The translations under genes were made by a program, and so were the position numbers. This document shows, piece by piece, positions 9,188 to 17,204 of a stretch of DNA of 64,000 nt (position 1 is the stretch's first letter; the number at the start of each line of letters is the position of its first letter). The notes beneath the pieces are model-generated. The model was given only the letters and a program-made list of their open reading frames with translations, had not been told where the DNA came from and ran no database searches. The DNA is from JAUASW01 sp036880965 (GTDB lineage: Bacteria > Pseudomonadota > Gammaproteobacteria > Burkholderiales > Burkholderiaceae_C), in contig NZ_JBAJMV010000007.1 of the NCBI RefSeq assembly GCF_036880965.1, positions 62,001 to 126,000 of the forward strand, given 5' to 3'.

Positions 9188-10473
9188 GCCAGCTTGTCCT
9201 TGAGGCGGAAATAGAGACCGACGGCGGGCAGGAACCACGGCGGTCCCAGGTGGCCGGGTATGGCCGGCCACGGGCGCTCGCGCCAGGGGTTGGCGGCCTC
9301 GTTGCCGCTCATCGCGGCGGCCATGCGCTCGCCCATGTGCACCGACATCTGCGTGCCATGGCCGCTGTAGCCCATCGAGTAGTACAGGCCGTCGCGTTCG
9401 CCGGCATGCGGCAGGCGGTCCTGGCTCATGTCCACGAGGCCGCCCCAGCAGTAGTCGATGCGCACCTGGCCCAACTGCGGAAAGATCTCGGCCAGGCCGG
9501 CGCGCAGGATCTCACCGCTTTTCTGGTCTGAGGTGGGGCTGGAGATGGCAAAGCGCGCGCGGCCGCCGAAGACCAGGCGATGGTCGGGCGTCACGCGGAA
9601 GTAGTGATGGATGTTGGCCACCGTCACATAGGTCCGGCGCCCAGCCAGCAGGGCCGCGACGCGCTCGGCCCCGAGCGGCTCGGTGACGATGATGAAGCTG
9701 CCGATGCCCACGATGCGGCGGCGCAGCCAGCCGAAGCTGCCGTAGCCGCCGTGCAGGGTGGCACCGGTGGCCAGCAGCACCTGCTTGGCCCTCACGCTGC
9801 CGCGCGGCGTGTGCAGCACATGGGCATGCGTTCGGCCCTGGCGCTGCATGCTCTGCACCGGCGTGCTCAGGTGGATCTGCGCGCCCTTGCGCTCGGCCGC
9901 GGCGGCCAGGCCGGCGGCAAAGCGGCCCATGTGCATCTGGGCGCTCTTCTTCTGCAAGAGGCCGCCGACGAAGCGATCACTGTCGACCTCGCTGCGGATG
10001 CGCTCCGGCGTGACGAGCTCCACGTCGGGATCGACCTCGCGGGCCATGCGCTCGCAGCTGCGGGCCAGCGCCTCGTAGTGCACCGGCTTGGTGGCGAGCT
10101 TGAGCTTGCCGTTGCGCTGGAAGTCGCAATCGATCTGCTCTTCCTGAACCAGGCGGGCCACGCTGTCGACCGCGGCATCGAACTCGTGATACCAGGAGCG
10201 GGCCCGCTCGACACCGTGCTGCTCGGCGGCGGCCACGTAGTCCACCGCCAGGCCGTTGTTGACATGGCCGCCATTGCGACCCGAGGCTTCCTTGGCCACG
10301 CGGTCGCAGGCTTCCAGCACCACCACCTTGGCGCCCTGCCGGGCCAGGTCACGCGCAGCCGCCAGGCCGGTGAACCCGGCGCCGACGATGGCCACATCGG
10401 CTGTGGCAGGCAGCTCGGCAGCGGCCGGCTGGAAGGCCGGCGCCGAATCGGTCCAGTAGGAATCGAGCTTCAT
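9184..10473 (-). CDS. FAD-dependent oxidoreductase, DAO family (gamma-glutamylputrescine oxidase-like)
   Basis: 429 residues. An N-terminal dinucleotide-binding fold (VAIVGAGFTGLAAARDL, with the acidic end of strand 2 in VVLEA) is followed by KEASGRNGGHVNNG, typical of PuuB/OrdL-type amine oxidases. A C-terminal GLYYSMGYSGHGTQMS completes the FAD site. Such enzymes oxidise a secondary amine or amino acid, giving an aldehyde or keto acid plus an amine. The gene lies 12 bp after the HAD hydrolase and overlaps the substrate-binding protein gene, so the imported compound is its likely substrate. Confidence 0.9.
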   Translation of the reverse strand: MKLDSYWTDSAPAFQPAAAELPATADVAIVGAGFTGLAAARDLARQGAKVVVLEACDRVAKEASGRNGGHVNNGLAVDYVAAAEQHGVERARSWYHEFDAAVDSVARLVQEEQIDCDFQRNGKLKLATKPVHYEALARSCERMAREVDPDVELVTPERIRSEVDSDRFVGGLLQKKSAQMHMGRFAAGLAAAAERKGAQIHLSTPVQSMQRQGRTHAHVLHTPRGSVRAKQVLLATGATLHGGYGSFGWLRRRIVGIGSFIIVTEPLGAERVAALLAGRRTYVTVANIHHYFRVTPDHRLVFGGRARFAISSPTSDQKSGEILRAGLAEIFPQLGQVRIDYCWGGLVDMSQDRLPHAGERDGLYYSMGYSGHGTQMSVHMGERMAAAMSGNEAANPWRERPWPAIPGHLGPPWFLPAVGLYFRLKDKLA

Positions 10474-10485
10474 GGCCGCAGGGAA

Positions 10486-11151
10486 TCAGAGGCCGACGAC
10501 GCCGGGCAGGCCGCCGATGTCCTTGATCTCGACGTAGTTGTACTCCGGGCAGCCCGGGCCGTGGCCGCGGTTGACGAAGACCTTGTTCTTGATGCCCAGG
10601 TCGTCGGCCGACATCAGGTCGTAGCGCAGGCTGGACGAGACGTGCAGGAAGTCTTCCGGGTTGGCGTTCAGCGAATCGAACATGTATTCGAAGGCCTTCA
10701 GCCGCGGCTTGTAGGCCTGGGCCTGCTGAGCCGTGTAGACGCGGTGGAAGGGCGCGCCCAGCATGGCCACGTTCTTCTGGATCTGGTGATCCATCGCGTT
10801 TGACAGGATGACCAGCGGAATCTCCTTGGCCACCTTGGCCAGGCCGGCCGGTACGTCGTCGTGCGGCGTCCAGGTCGGCACCGCGTCGTAGTAGCGCTGG
10901 GCTTCGTGGTCGAAGTACTGGATCTTCCACTTCTTGCACAGACGGCGCACGGCATTCTTCAGCACCACTTCGTAGGGCTGCCAGTCGCCCAGCACTTCGT
11001 CGAAGCGGTAGGCAGTGAAGTCGGCGATGAACTGCTCCATTTGCTCGGGCTTGATGCGGTCCGAATAGATCTCGCGGCTCAGCTCGGCCATGCGGAAGCG
11101 GGTCAGCGTGCCGTAGCAGTCGAAGCTGATGTACTTGGGACGGAAGACCAT
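10486..11151 (-). CDS. HAD type II hydrolase (2-haloacid dehalogenase-like)
   Basis: 221 residues from ATG 11151, which has an AAGGA ribosome site about 6 bp upstream; a longer reading to 11265 has no such site. HAD motifs: motif I FDCYGTL with nucleophile Asp11, motif II ILSNAMD, motif III Lys in YKPRLKAF, and the acidic motif in SADDLGIK. The order and the Ser-Asn pair match type II haloacid dehalogenases, which invert L-2-haloacids to D-2-hydroxyacids, but many such proteins act on other substrates. It is the first gene of the nine-gene minus-strand operon and divergent from the GNAT gene. Confidence 0.88.
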   Translation of the reverse strand: MVFRPKYISFDCYGTLTRFRMAELSREIYSDRIKPEQMEQFIADFTAYRFDEVLGDWQPYEVVLKNAVRRLCKKWKIQYFDHEAQRYYDAVPTWTPHDDVPAGLAKVAKEIPLVILSNAMDHQIQKNVAMLGAPFHRVYTAQQAQAYKPRLKAFEYMFDSLNANPEDFLHVSSSLRYDLMSADDLGIKNKVFVNRGHGPGCPEYNYVEIKDIGGLPGVVGL

Positions 11152-11538
11152 GTTGATTCCTTGAAGTTCGGTGTCGAAATCGGGCGTGAAGGCGGCTCTT
11201 TGCTTGACTTCATTGAAGCATGGGCGCCGAAGAGAAGTGCAGGGTTGTGGCCCCGCCGCGCGCATGAAACTGTGGTTTGCGGCGGCCGTCTCGGCATAGG
11301 CTGCGGCGGCTCATCGCGGTCATTTCAGGCGTGCGTTCCTGTTTCCTGCACAAGCGAGATGCTAGTTAGACTGGCCTGAAATTTGGCCCCGTTGGCAGGT
11401 GCCGGTCAGGCACATTGTTGCGAGAGGGAGGCGGCAGACAGCGCATGCTGTCGTTCCTCGCGAAGCGACAAGATTGTCCTAGCGCGAGCCAGGCAAGCTT
11501 GGAACCATGAGGCCATATCGCGTCCCCGGAGCACTCTC
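11152..11538. promoter_or_regulatory. divergent intergenic region between catabolic arms
   Basis: 387 bp without a convincing gene separates the minus operon (HAD first) from the plus genes (GNAT first), so both promoters should lie here. One clear element is visible: GACAGC-GCAT-GCTGTC, a 6+4+6 inverted repeat at 11437-11452, a plausible operator about 86 bp before the GNAT start. A shorter CTTCA-T-TGAAG repeat lies near the HAD side around 11206-11216. No standard promoter could be assigned with confidence. Confidence 0.45.
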
Positions 11539-12414
11539 TTGAGCACACTCAATCAGCCTGTGGCGCCGTCGCCCGACGGTGTCGTGTTGCGAGCCATGGA
11601 AGCCTCCGACCTGGAGGCCGCCCATGGTCTGTCGGTCGCCGTGCACTGGCCGCACCGCCCGACCGACTGGCAGGCCGCTTTCAACCTGGGCAGCGGCATC
11701 GTCGCCGAGCGCGATGGCGAGATCGTCGGCACCGCCCTCAGCTGGAACTGGGGCCCGAAGCATGCAACGCTGGGTCTGGTCATCGTCGACCCGCGCTGCC
11801 AGGGCCGGCGCATCGGCATCCGCCTGATGCAGGACCTGCTCAGGAGGCTCGAGGGGCGCACCATCCTCCTGCATGCCACGGCCGAAGGACGCGGGCTCTA
11901 TGAAAGGCTGGGCTTCGTGCGCACCGGCGAAGTGCGCCAGCATCAGGGCGTTGCCCAGTCGGCACCGCTGGTGGCCCTGCATGAGGGCCGCCGCCTGCGG
12001 CCTGCGGGCCAGAAGGACCTGGCCACGCTGACCCAACTGGATGCAAAGGCGCGCGGCATGCCGCGCGAGGCCTTGATTGCCGAGCTGCTGGCCACCGCCG
12101 ACACCGTGGTGCTCGACCAGGACGGCGCAGCCTGCGGCTTCGCGATGCTGCGCCGCTTTGGCCGCGGCCTGATCATCGGCCCGGTGGTCGCGCCTGACGC
12201 AGAAGGCGCGCAGGCCCTGATCGCCCACCTGGTGGGGCTGAGTGCCGGCAGATTCGTGCGCATCGACATCGACTTCGACAGTGGCCTGGCCGAGTGGCTG
12301 GAGTCACTGGGCCTGCTGCGTGTCGATGCCCCCACCGAGATGATGCGCGGCCCCGTGCCCGCGCCGGTCGCGGGCGTGCGCCGCTATGCGCTGGTGACCC
12401 AGGCGCTGGGCTGA
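11539..12414 (+). CDS. tandem GNAT N-acetyltransferase
   Basis: 291 residues from TTG 11539, chosen because GGAG lies 7 bp upstream and because upstream in-frame sequence reads as non-coding. The first GNAT domain (about residues 10-130) shows the acetyl-CoA loop DPRCQGRRIGIRL and the YERLGFVRTG C-terminus. A weaker second GNAT-like half follows (about 150-285). Such proteins acetylate an amine with acetyl-CoA. The stop is 2 bp before the GTG of the hydroxyacid dehydrogenase, so the two are co-transcribed. Substrate unknown. Confidence 0.8.
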   Translation: MSTLNQPVAPSPDGVVLRAMEASDLEAAHGLSVAVHWPHRPTDWQAAFNLGSGIVAERDGEIVGTALSWNWGPKHATLGLVIVDPRCQGRRIGIRLMQDLLRRLEGRTILLHATAEGRGLYERLGFVRTGEVRQHQGVAQSAPLVALHEGRRLRPAGQKDLATLTQLDAKARGMPREALIAELLATADTVVLDQDGAACGFAMLRRFGRGLIIGPVVAPDAEGAQALIAHLVGLSAGRFVRIDIDFDSGLAEWLESLGLLRVDAPTEMMRGPVPAPVAGVRRYALVTQALG

Positions 12415-12416
12415 GC

Positions 12417-13343
12417 GTGAGCTTCCTGTACAAGGCCGATCCGGTGCGCGGCCGGATCTGGGCCGAGGTGTTTGCGCGCCAGGCGCCTCATGTCGATTTC
12501 CGGATCTGGCCCGACATCGGCGACCCCGGCGCGGTGCGCTACATGGCCGCCTGGGAGCCCCCTGAAAACCTGGCCACGCGCTTCCCCAATCTGCAGGTGC
12601 TGTTCTCGACAGGCGCCGGCGTCGATCAGTTCGACCTGCCCAGCCTGCCGGCCGACCTGGCCGTCGTGCGCATGGTCGAGCCGGGCATCGTCAGCGGCAT
12701 GGTCGAGTATGTCTGCTGGGCCGTGCTGAGCCAGCATCGCGACATGCCGGACTACCGGCGAAAGCAATTTTCCGGACGGTGGGAACCACGGCCGGTGGTG
12801 CCGGCGGCGAAGCGCCGCGTCGGTGTGCTCGGCCTGGGCTCTCTGGGCCAGGCCGTCTTGAAGCAGCTGCGCAGCTTCGGTTTCGACTGCGCCGCCTGGA
12901 GCCGCTCAAGGCATGAGGTCGAAGGCGTGCAATGCCATGCCGGCGCAGAGGAATTGCCGGCCTTTCTCGCGCGCACGGACATCCTGATCTGCCTGCTGCC
13001 CTTGACCGCGGCGACGCGAGGCTTGCTGAATGCGTCGCTGTTCGCTTCGCTGCCGGCTGGCGCCGGCCTCATCCATGTGGGGCGCGGGCCGCAGCTGGTC
13101 GAGGCCGACCTGCTGGCCGCGCTGGACAGCGGGCAGCTCTCGCACGCGGTACTCGATGTCTGCGAGCCCGAGCCCTTGCCCCCGGGCCATCTGTTCTGGC
13201 TCCATCCGAAGATCTGGCTCACACCACACATTGCCAGCATGACCCAGGCAGCGTCTGCGGCCGAGGTGCTGCTGGACAACCTCGCCCGCTTCGAGCGCGG
13301 CGAGGCCATGACCGGCTTGGTGGACCGGCAATTGGGCTACTGA
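12417..13343 (+). CDS. D-2-hydroxyacid dehydrogenase (glyoxylate/hydroxypyruvate reductase GhrA-like)
   Basis: 308 residues from GTG 12417, two bases after the GNAT stop. The NAD(P) fold is GVLGLGSLGQAV; catalytic residues are the Arg in HVGRGPQLVEADL, the Glu of CEPEPLP and the His in LTPHIAS. GhrA-type enzymes reduce glyoxylate, hydroxypyruvate or related 2-oxoacids. It may work on a 2-oxo or D-2-hydroxy acid in the same pathway, which would fit a HAD type II enzyme producing D-2-hydroxyacids, but that link is inference. Confidence 0.88.
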   Translation: MSFLYKADPVRGRIWAEVFARQAPHVDFRIWPDIGDPGAVRYMAAWEPPENLATRFPNLQVLFSTGAGVDQFDLPSLPADLAVVRMVEPGIVSGMVEYVCWAVLSQHRDMPDYRRKQFSGRWEPRPVVPAAKRRVGVLGLGSLGQAVLKQLRSFGFDCAAWSRSRHEVEGVQCHAGAEELPAFLARTDILICLLPLTAATRGLLNASLFASLPAGAGLIHVGRGPQLVEADLLAALDSGQLSHAVLDVCEPEPLPPGHLFWLHPKIWLTPHIASMTQAASAAEVLLDNLARFERGEAMTGLVDRQLGY

Positions 13344-13361
13344 ACAGGCTCGATGCAGGAC

Positions 13362-13379
13362 CGGCAGAATCTTCTGCCG
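13362..13379. promoter_or_regulatory. perfect inverted repeat upstream of aminotransferase, candidate Lrp-type operator
   Basis: CGGCAGAA-TC-TTCTGCCG, 8+2+8, lies 19 bp after the hydroxyacid dehydrogenase stop and 112 bp before the aminotransferase start. No T-tract follows on either strand, so it is not a good terminator. The half site GCAGAA recurs before the lrp-like gene at 14909. Palindromes of this length are typical of AsnC/Lrp operators. Confidence 0.45.
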
Positions 13380-13491
13380 TCCGCGCCCAAAGAACAGCGC
13401 GCCAGCCCACATCAGGGCTTCCATTGCAGCACCACCCGCTGCGTGAGCAGGCCTAAGCTTTGCTCACGTTCACGAAGCTGGCCTTTCACCG

Positions 13492-14889
13492 ATGCAGTCC
13501 CCCGCCCACCCCCATCTCGACGCCCTGATCTCGCTGGATCGCGGCCACCTCATCCACCCGGTTGCTCCCTGGCGCAAGCATGAGCAGCGCGGCGTCACCA
13601 TGCTCGAATCGGGCCAGGGCGCCTGGCTCAAGGACGCCAGCGGCCATCAGCTGCTGGACGCCTTCGCCGGGCTTTGGTGCGTCAACATCGGCTATGGCCA
13701 TGAGTCGGTCGTGCAGGCCGCGGCCGAGCAGATGCGCAAGCTGCCCTATGCCACCGGCTACTTCCACTTCGGCAGCGAGCCGGCGATCCGCCTGGCGGCC
13801 AAGCTGGTCGAGATCTCGCCAGCGTCGCTGACCCGCGTCTACCTGACCCTGGGTGGCTCGGAGGCGGTCGACGCCGCGATCCGGCTGATCACGCAGTACT
13901 TCAACAACACCGGCCGGCCCGAGAAGAAGCAATTCATCTCGCTGCAACGGGGCTATCACGGTTCTTCGTCGATGGGGTCAGGTCTGACCGCGCTGCCGGT
14001 GTTCCATCGCGGCTTCGACATGCCGCTGCCCAACCAGCACTACATCGCCTCGCCCTACCCCTATCGCAACCCCGTGGGCAGCGATGACGCGGCCGTGATC
14101 GCCGCCTCGGTGGCCGCGCTGCGGGCCAAGGTGGCCGAGCTGGGCGCCGAGCGCGTCGCTGCCTTCTTCTGCGAACCCATCCAGGGCTCGGGCGGCGTGA
14201 TCATTCCGCCCAAGGGCTGGCTCAAGGCGATGAGCGATGCCGCACGCGAACTGGACATCCTCTTCGTGGTCGACGAGGTCATCACCGGCTTCGGCCGCAC
14301 CGGCCCGATGTTCGCGTGCGATGCCGAGGGCGTGCAGCCGGACCTGATGACGGTTGCCAAGGGCCTGACCGCCGGCTATGCGCCGATGGGCGCCTTGCTG
14401 ATGTCGGAGCAGGTCTACGCGGGCATCGCAGACGGCGCTCCGGTCGGTGCGCCGATCGGCCATGGCGCCACCTACTCCGCCCATCCGGTCAGCGCGGCCG
14501 TGGCCCTGGAAGTGCTGCGCCTGTATGAAGAAGGCGGCCTGCTGGCCAACGGGCAGAAGGTCGCGTCGCACTTTGCCGCGGCGCTCGAGGGCCTGCGCGA
14601 GCATCCGCTGGTCGGCGACGTGCGCCACCGCGGGCTGCTCGGTGCCCTCGAGCTGGTCAGCGACAAGTCCAGCAAGCAGGGTTTCGACCCGGCGCTGGGC
14701 CTCGCGGACCGCCTGTTCGACACCGGCTACCGCAACGGCCTGGTGTTCCGCTCCTTCGGCGACCACATCCTCGGCTTCGCACCGGCCCTGTGTTTCAGCG
14801 AGGATGAGTTTGCCGTGATGGCAGAGCGCCTGCGCAAGACGCTGGACGATGTGTTGTCTCACGCCGATGTGCGCGCCGCGTTGAAGTAG
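13492..14889 (+). CDS. class III omega-aminotransferase (omega-amino acid:pyruvate type)
   Basis: 465 residues, usual for PLP fold-type I omega-transaminases. Visible are the LDAFAGLWCVNIGYGHE N-terminal region, the GSEAVDAAIR cofactor loop, VDEVITGFGRTG (Asp contacting the pyridine N) and the Schiff-base Lys at residue 290 in TVAKGLTAGYAPMGA. Family members transfer an amino group from beta-alanine, GABA, putrescine or similar to pyruvate, yielding a semialdehyde. The two aldehyde dehydrogenases of the opposing operon could consume that product. Preceded by the 13362 palindrome and followed by the Lrp-type regulator. Confidence 0.9.
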   Translation: MQSPAHPHLDALISLDRGHLIHPVAPWRKHEQRGVTMLESGQGAWLKDASGHQLLDAFAGLWCVNIGYGHESVVQAAAEQMRKLPYATGYFHFGSEPAIRLAAKLVEISPASLTRVYLTLGGSEAVDAAIRLITQYFNNTGRPEKKQFISLQRGYHGSSSMGSGLTALPVFHRGFDMPLPNQHYIASPYPYRNPVGSDDAAVIAASVAALRAKVAELGAERVAAFFCEPIQGSGGVIIPPKGWLKAMSDAARELDILFVVDEVITGFGRTGPMFACDAEGVQPDLMTVAKGLTAGYAPMGALLMSEQVYAGIADGAPVGAPIGHGATYSAHPVSAAVALEVLRLYEEGGLLANGQKVASHFAAALEGLREHPLVGDVRHRGLLGALELVSDKSSKQGFDPALGLADRLFDTGYRNGLVFRSFGDHILGFAPALCFSEDEFAVMAERLRKTLDDVLSHADVRAALK

Positions 14890-14908
14890 CGCGCACCGGC
14901 CACGCAAA

Positions 14909-14927
14909 GCAGAATGAGCCTTCCTGC
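14909..14927. promoter_or_regulatory. imperfect inverted repeat before the Lrp-type gene
   Basis: GCAGAA, six bases, then TTCCTGC: the same half site as the palindrome at 13362 with one inserted base in the right arm. It lies 20 bp before the GTG of the lrp-like gene, where autoregulation would be expected. Confidence 0.35.
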
Positions 14928-14947
14928 ATTCCAGTGAGTGAAGCACC

Positions 14948-15457
14948 GTGACCGGACCCCTCAAGCTTGACCGCCTCGACCTGCGCATCCTCAGCCAGCT
15001 GCAGAAGAACGGCCGCATCACCAATGTCGACCTGGCCGATGCGGTCGGGCTTTCGCCCAGCCCCTGCCTGATCCGCGTGAAGCGGCTGGAACAGGCCGGC
15101 TACATCGTCGGCTACGGCGCGCAGCTCCGCCTGGAGAAGCTGGGCGACACGCTGACGGTGTTCACCGAGGTCACGCTGTCTGACCATCACCGCGAAGACT
15201 TCGTGCGCTTCGAGACCGCGATCCGCGAGGTCGACGAGATCCTCGAATGCCATCTGGTCAGCGGCGGCTACGACTATCTGCTGCGCTTTTGCACCCGGGG
15301 CGTCAACCATTACCAGTCGGTGATCGAAGGTCTGCTCGAACGCAATATCGGCATCGAGAAGTACTTCAGCTTCATCGTCATCAAGTCGCCCTTCGTCAAG
15401 AACCACTACCCGATCGAGCGGCTGTTCCCGCCCAGCTCCGATTCCCCCGCTGCATGA
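14948..15457 (+). CDS. Lrp/AsnC-family transcriptional regulator
   Basis: 169 residues. The N-terminal winged helix-turn-helix is DRLDLRILSQLQKNGRITNVDLADAVGLS, followed directly by SPCLIRVKRLEQAGYI. The C-terminal RAM/AsnC ligand-binding domain includes HLVSGGYDYLLR. Such proteins sense amino acids and commonly control the neighbouring degradation genes. It starts at GTG; its stop overlaps the next gene (ATGA), so regulator and dehydrogenase complex are coupled. Likely local regulator of the aminotransferase/dehydrogenase arm. Confidence 0.92.
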   Translation: MTGPLKLDRLDLRILSQLQKNGRITNVDLADAVGLSPSPCLIRVKRLEQAGYIVGYGAQLRLEKLGDTLTVFTEVTLSDHHREDFVRFETAIREVDEILECHLVSGGYDYLLRFCTRGVNHYQSVIEGLLERNIGIEKYFSFIVIKSPFVKNHYPIERLFPPSSDSPAA

Positions 15458-15813
15458 GTGCAACCTACCCCGCACCGGGCGCGCGCTTCGTGCGCCTGGC
15501 TGAGAAAGACCGCGCCAGCCTGGCGCTCAGCATCGACGGCCAACAGGTCAGCGTGCTGCAAGGCGACACCCTGCTGGTGGCCTTGCTGAACCACCGGCGC
15601 AGCCTGCGCGCCTCCGAATTCGGCGATGGCGAACGCGCCGGCTTCTGCCTGATGGGCGCCTGCCAGGATTGCTGGATCTGGACCGAAGCAGGCCAGCGCC
15701 TGCGCGCCTGCTCGACCACAGCCGAAGAAGGCATGGCCTTGCGCAGCCGGCCACCGGCGCAGTACTGGCCGCTCACACCCGACTTGAAGATCTTGCAGGG
15801 GCGCTCGCGATGA
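15454..15813 (+). CDS. small [2Fe-2S] subunit of an HcnABC/opine-dehydrogenase-type complex
   Basis: 119 residues from ATG 15454, which overlaps the regulator stop (ATGA). A ferredoxin-like fold carries GFCLMGACQDC plus a fourth Cys in RACST, the cluster-binding pattern of HcnA and of the small gamma subunit of opine and D-hydroxyproline dehydrogenases. It should transfer electrons within the complex formed with the two FAD proteins encoded next. A 5' extension in the same frame is the shadow of the regulator gene. Confidence 0.85.
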   Translation: MSATYPAPGARFVRLAEKDRASLALSIDGQQVSVLQGDTLLVALLNHRRSLRASEFGDGERAGFCLMGACQDCWIWTEAGQRLRACSTTAEEGMALRSRPPAQYWPLTPDLKILQGRSR

Positions 15814-17204
15814 GCGCGCCTCGCGTTGTGGTGGTCGGCGCCGGTCCGGCCGGTGTGCGAGCGGCCGAGGCGCTGGTTGCCGCCGGCATTCGGCCCGTCG
15901 TGATCGACGAAGGCCGGCGTTCGGGTGGCCAGATCTACCGCCGCCAGCCCGAGGGCTTCAAGCGCGACTACGCCAGCCTGTATGGCAGCGAAGCGGCCAA
16001 GGCCAAGGCCGTCCACACGGCTTTCGATGCGCTGCGCGAGCACGCCGACTACCGCCCCGAAACCCTGGCCTGGAACCTCACGCCCGGCATGCTCCATCTG
16101 GTGCAGCCGGCCGACGGCAGCACGTCCGAAGCCCCCTTCGATGCACTGATCGTCTGCTCCGGTGCGACGGACCGGCTGATGCCGGTGCCGGGCTGGAACC
16201 TGGCCGGCTGCTACAGCCTGGGTGCTTCGCAGATCGCGCTGAAGGCCCAGGCCTGCGCCATCGGCAGCCGCGTTATCTTCATGGGCAGCGGGCCCTTGCT
16301 CTATCTGGTGGCCTCGCAATACGTGAAGGCCGGCGCCACGGTCGAGGCCGTGCTCGACACCTCGCCGGCCATTCCTCCCCTGACCGCCCTGAGCGGGTTG
16401 CTGAGCCGGCCGCGCCTCTTGTGGATCGGCCTGCAACTGCAGCTCATGCTCAAACGCGCCGGTGTGACGCTGCTCAAGGGCGTCGCGCCGCAGCGCATCG
16501 AGGGCTCGCCCACACTGGGCGTGAGCGGCGTGTTGGTTCGCGACGCGCAGGGCCGCGAGCGGCGCTTCAGCGGTGACGCGGTGGGCCTGGGCTGGCATCT
16601 GCGCGCCGAGTCGCAGCTGGCCGATCTGGCGCGCTGCGAGTTCGACTTCGACCCCCTGAGCCGCCAATGGCTGCCCCGCATCGACGCCGATGGCCGCAGC
16701 AGCACGGCTGGCGTTTACCTGGCCGGCGACGGCGCGCGCATCCTCGGCGCGGACGGCGCCGAGGCCGCCGGCCGCCTGGCCGCGCTGGCGGCGCTGCACG
16801 ATTTGGGTCATTCAGCGGGCAGCGCCATGTATGTGAAGGAGCAGCCCGCGCTGCGCCAGACCCTCGCCACGATGGAGCGCTTCCGCCAAGGCCTGGCCCG
16901 CGCCTTCCCTTGGCCGCATCAGCAAGCCGCCGCGCTGCCCGATGCCGCCGTGGTGTGCCGCTGCGAAGCGATCACGGCCGGCGAGCTGCGCCACTGCGTG
17001 AATGACTTTGGCAGCCAGGAAGTGAACCGGGCCAAGGCCTTCAGCCGGGTCGGCATGGGTCGCTGCCAGGGCCGCTATTGCGGCCATGCGGCGGCGGAGG
17101 TGATCGCGGCCTGCGCTTCGATCCCGGTCGAGTCGGTGGGCCGCATCCGCAGCCAGGCGCCTGTCAAGCCGGTGCTGATGAATGCGGAGGAGGTGCAGCG
17201 ATGA
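15810..17204 (+). CDS. FAD/NAD-binding subunit with C-terminal BFD-like [2Fe-2S] domain (HcnB/OoxA type)
   Basis: 464 residues, the same length as HcnB. ATG 15810 overlaps the small subunit stop. The N-terminal FAD fold is VVVGAGPAGVRAAEAL, the second nucleotide fold lies around residues 150-290, and GVYLAGDGARILGADGAEAAGR is the FAD C-terminal motif. The last ~75 residues form a BFD-like iron-sulfur domain with CRCEA and GRCQGRYCG. Members are alpha subunits of opine dehydrogenases, D-hydroxyproline dehydrogenase and hydrogen cyanide synthase. Electrons probably pass to the respiratory chain. Confidence 0.88.
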   Translation: MSAPRVVVVGAGPAGVRAAEALVAAGIRPVVIDEGRRSGGQIYRRQPEGFKRDYASLYGSEAAKAKAVHTAFDALREHADYRPETLAWNLTPGMLHLVQPADGSTSEAPFDALIVCSGATDRLMPVPGWNLAGCYSLGASQIALKAQACAIGSRVIFMGSGPLLYLVASQYVKAGATVEAVLDTSPAIPPLTALSGLLSRPRLLWIGLQLQLMLKRAGVTLLKGVAPQRIEGSPTLGVSGVLVRDAQGRERRFSGDAVGLGWHLRAESQLADLARCEFDFDPLSRQWLPRIDADGRSSTAGVYLAGDGARILGADGAEAAGRLAALAALHDLGHSAGSAMYVKEQPALRQTLATMERFRQGLARAFPWPHQQAAALPDAAVVCRCEAITAGELRHCVNDFGSQEVNRAKAFSRVGMGRCQGRYCGHAAAEVIAACASIPVESVGRIRSQAPVKPVLMNAEEVQR

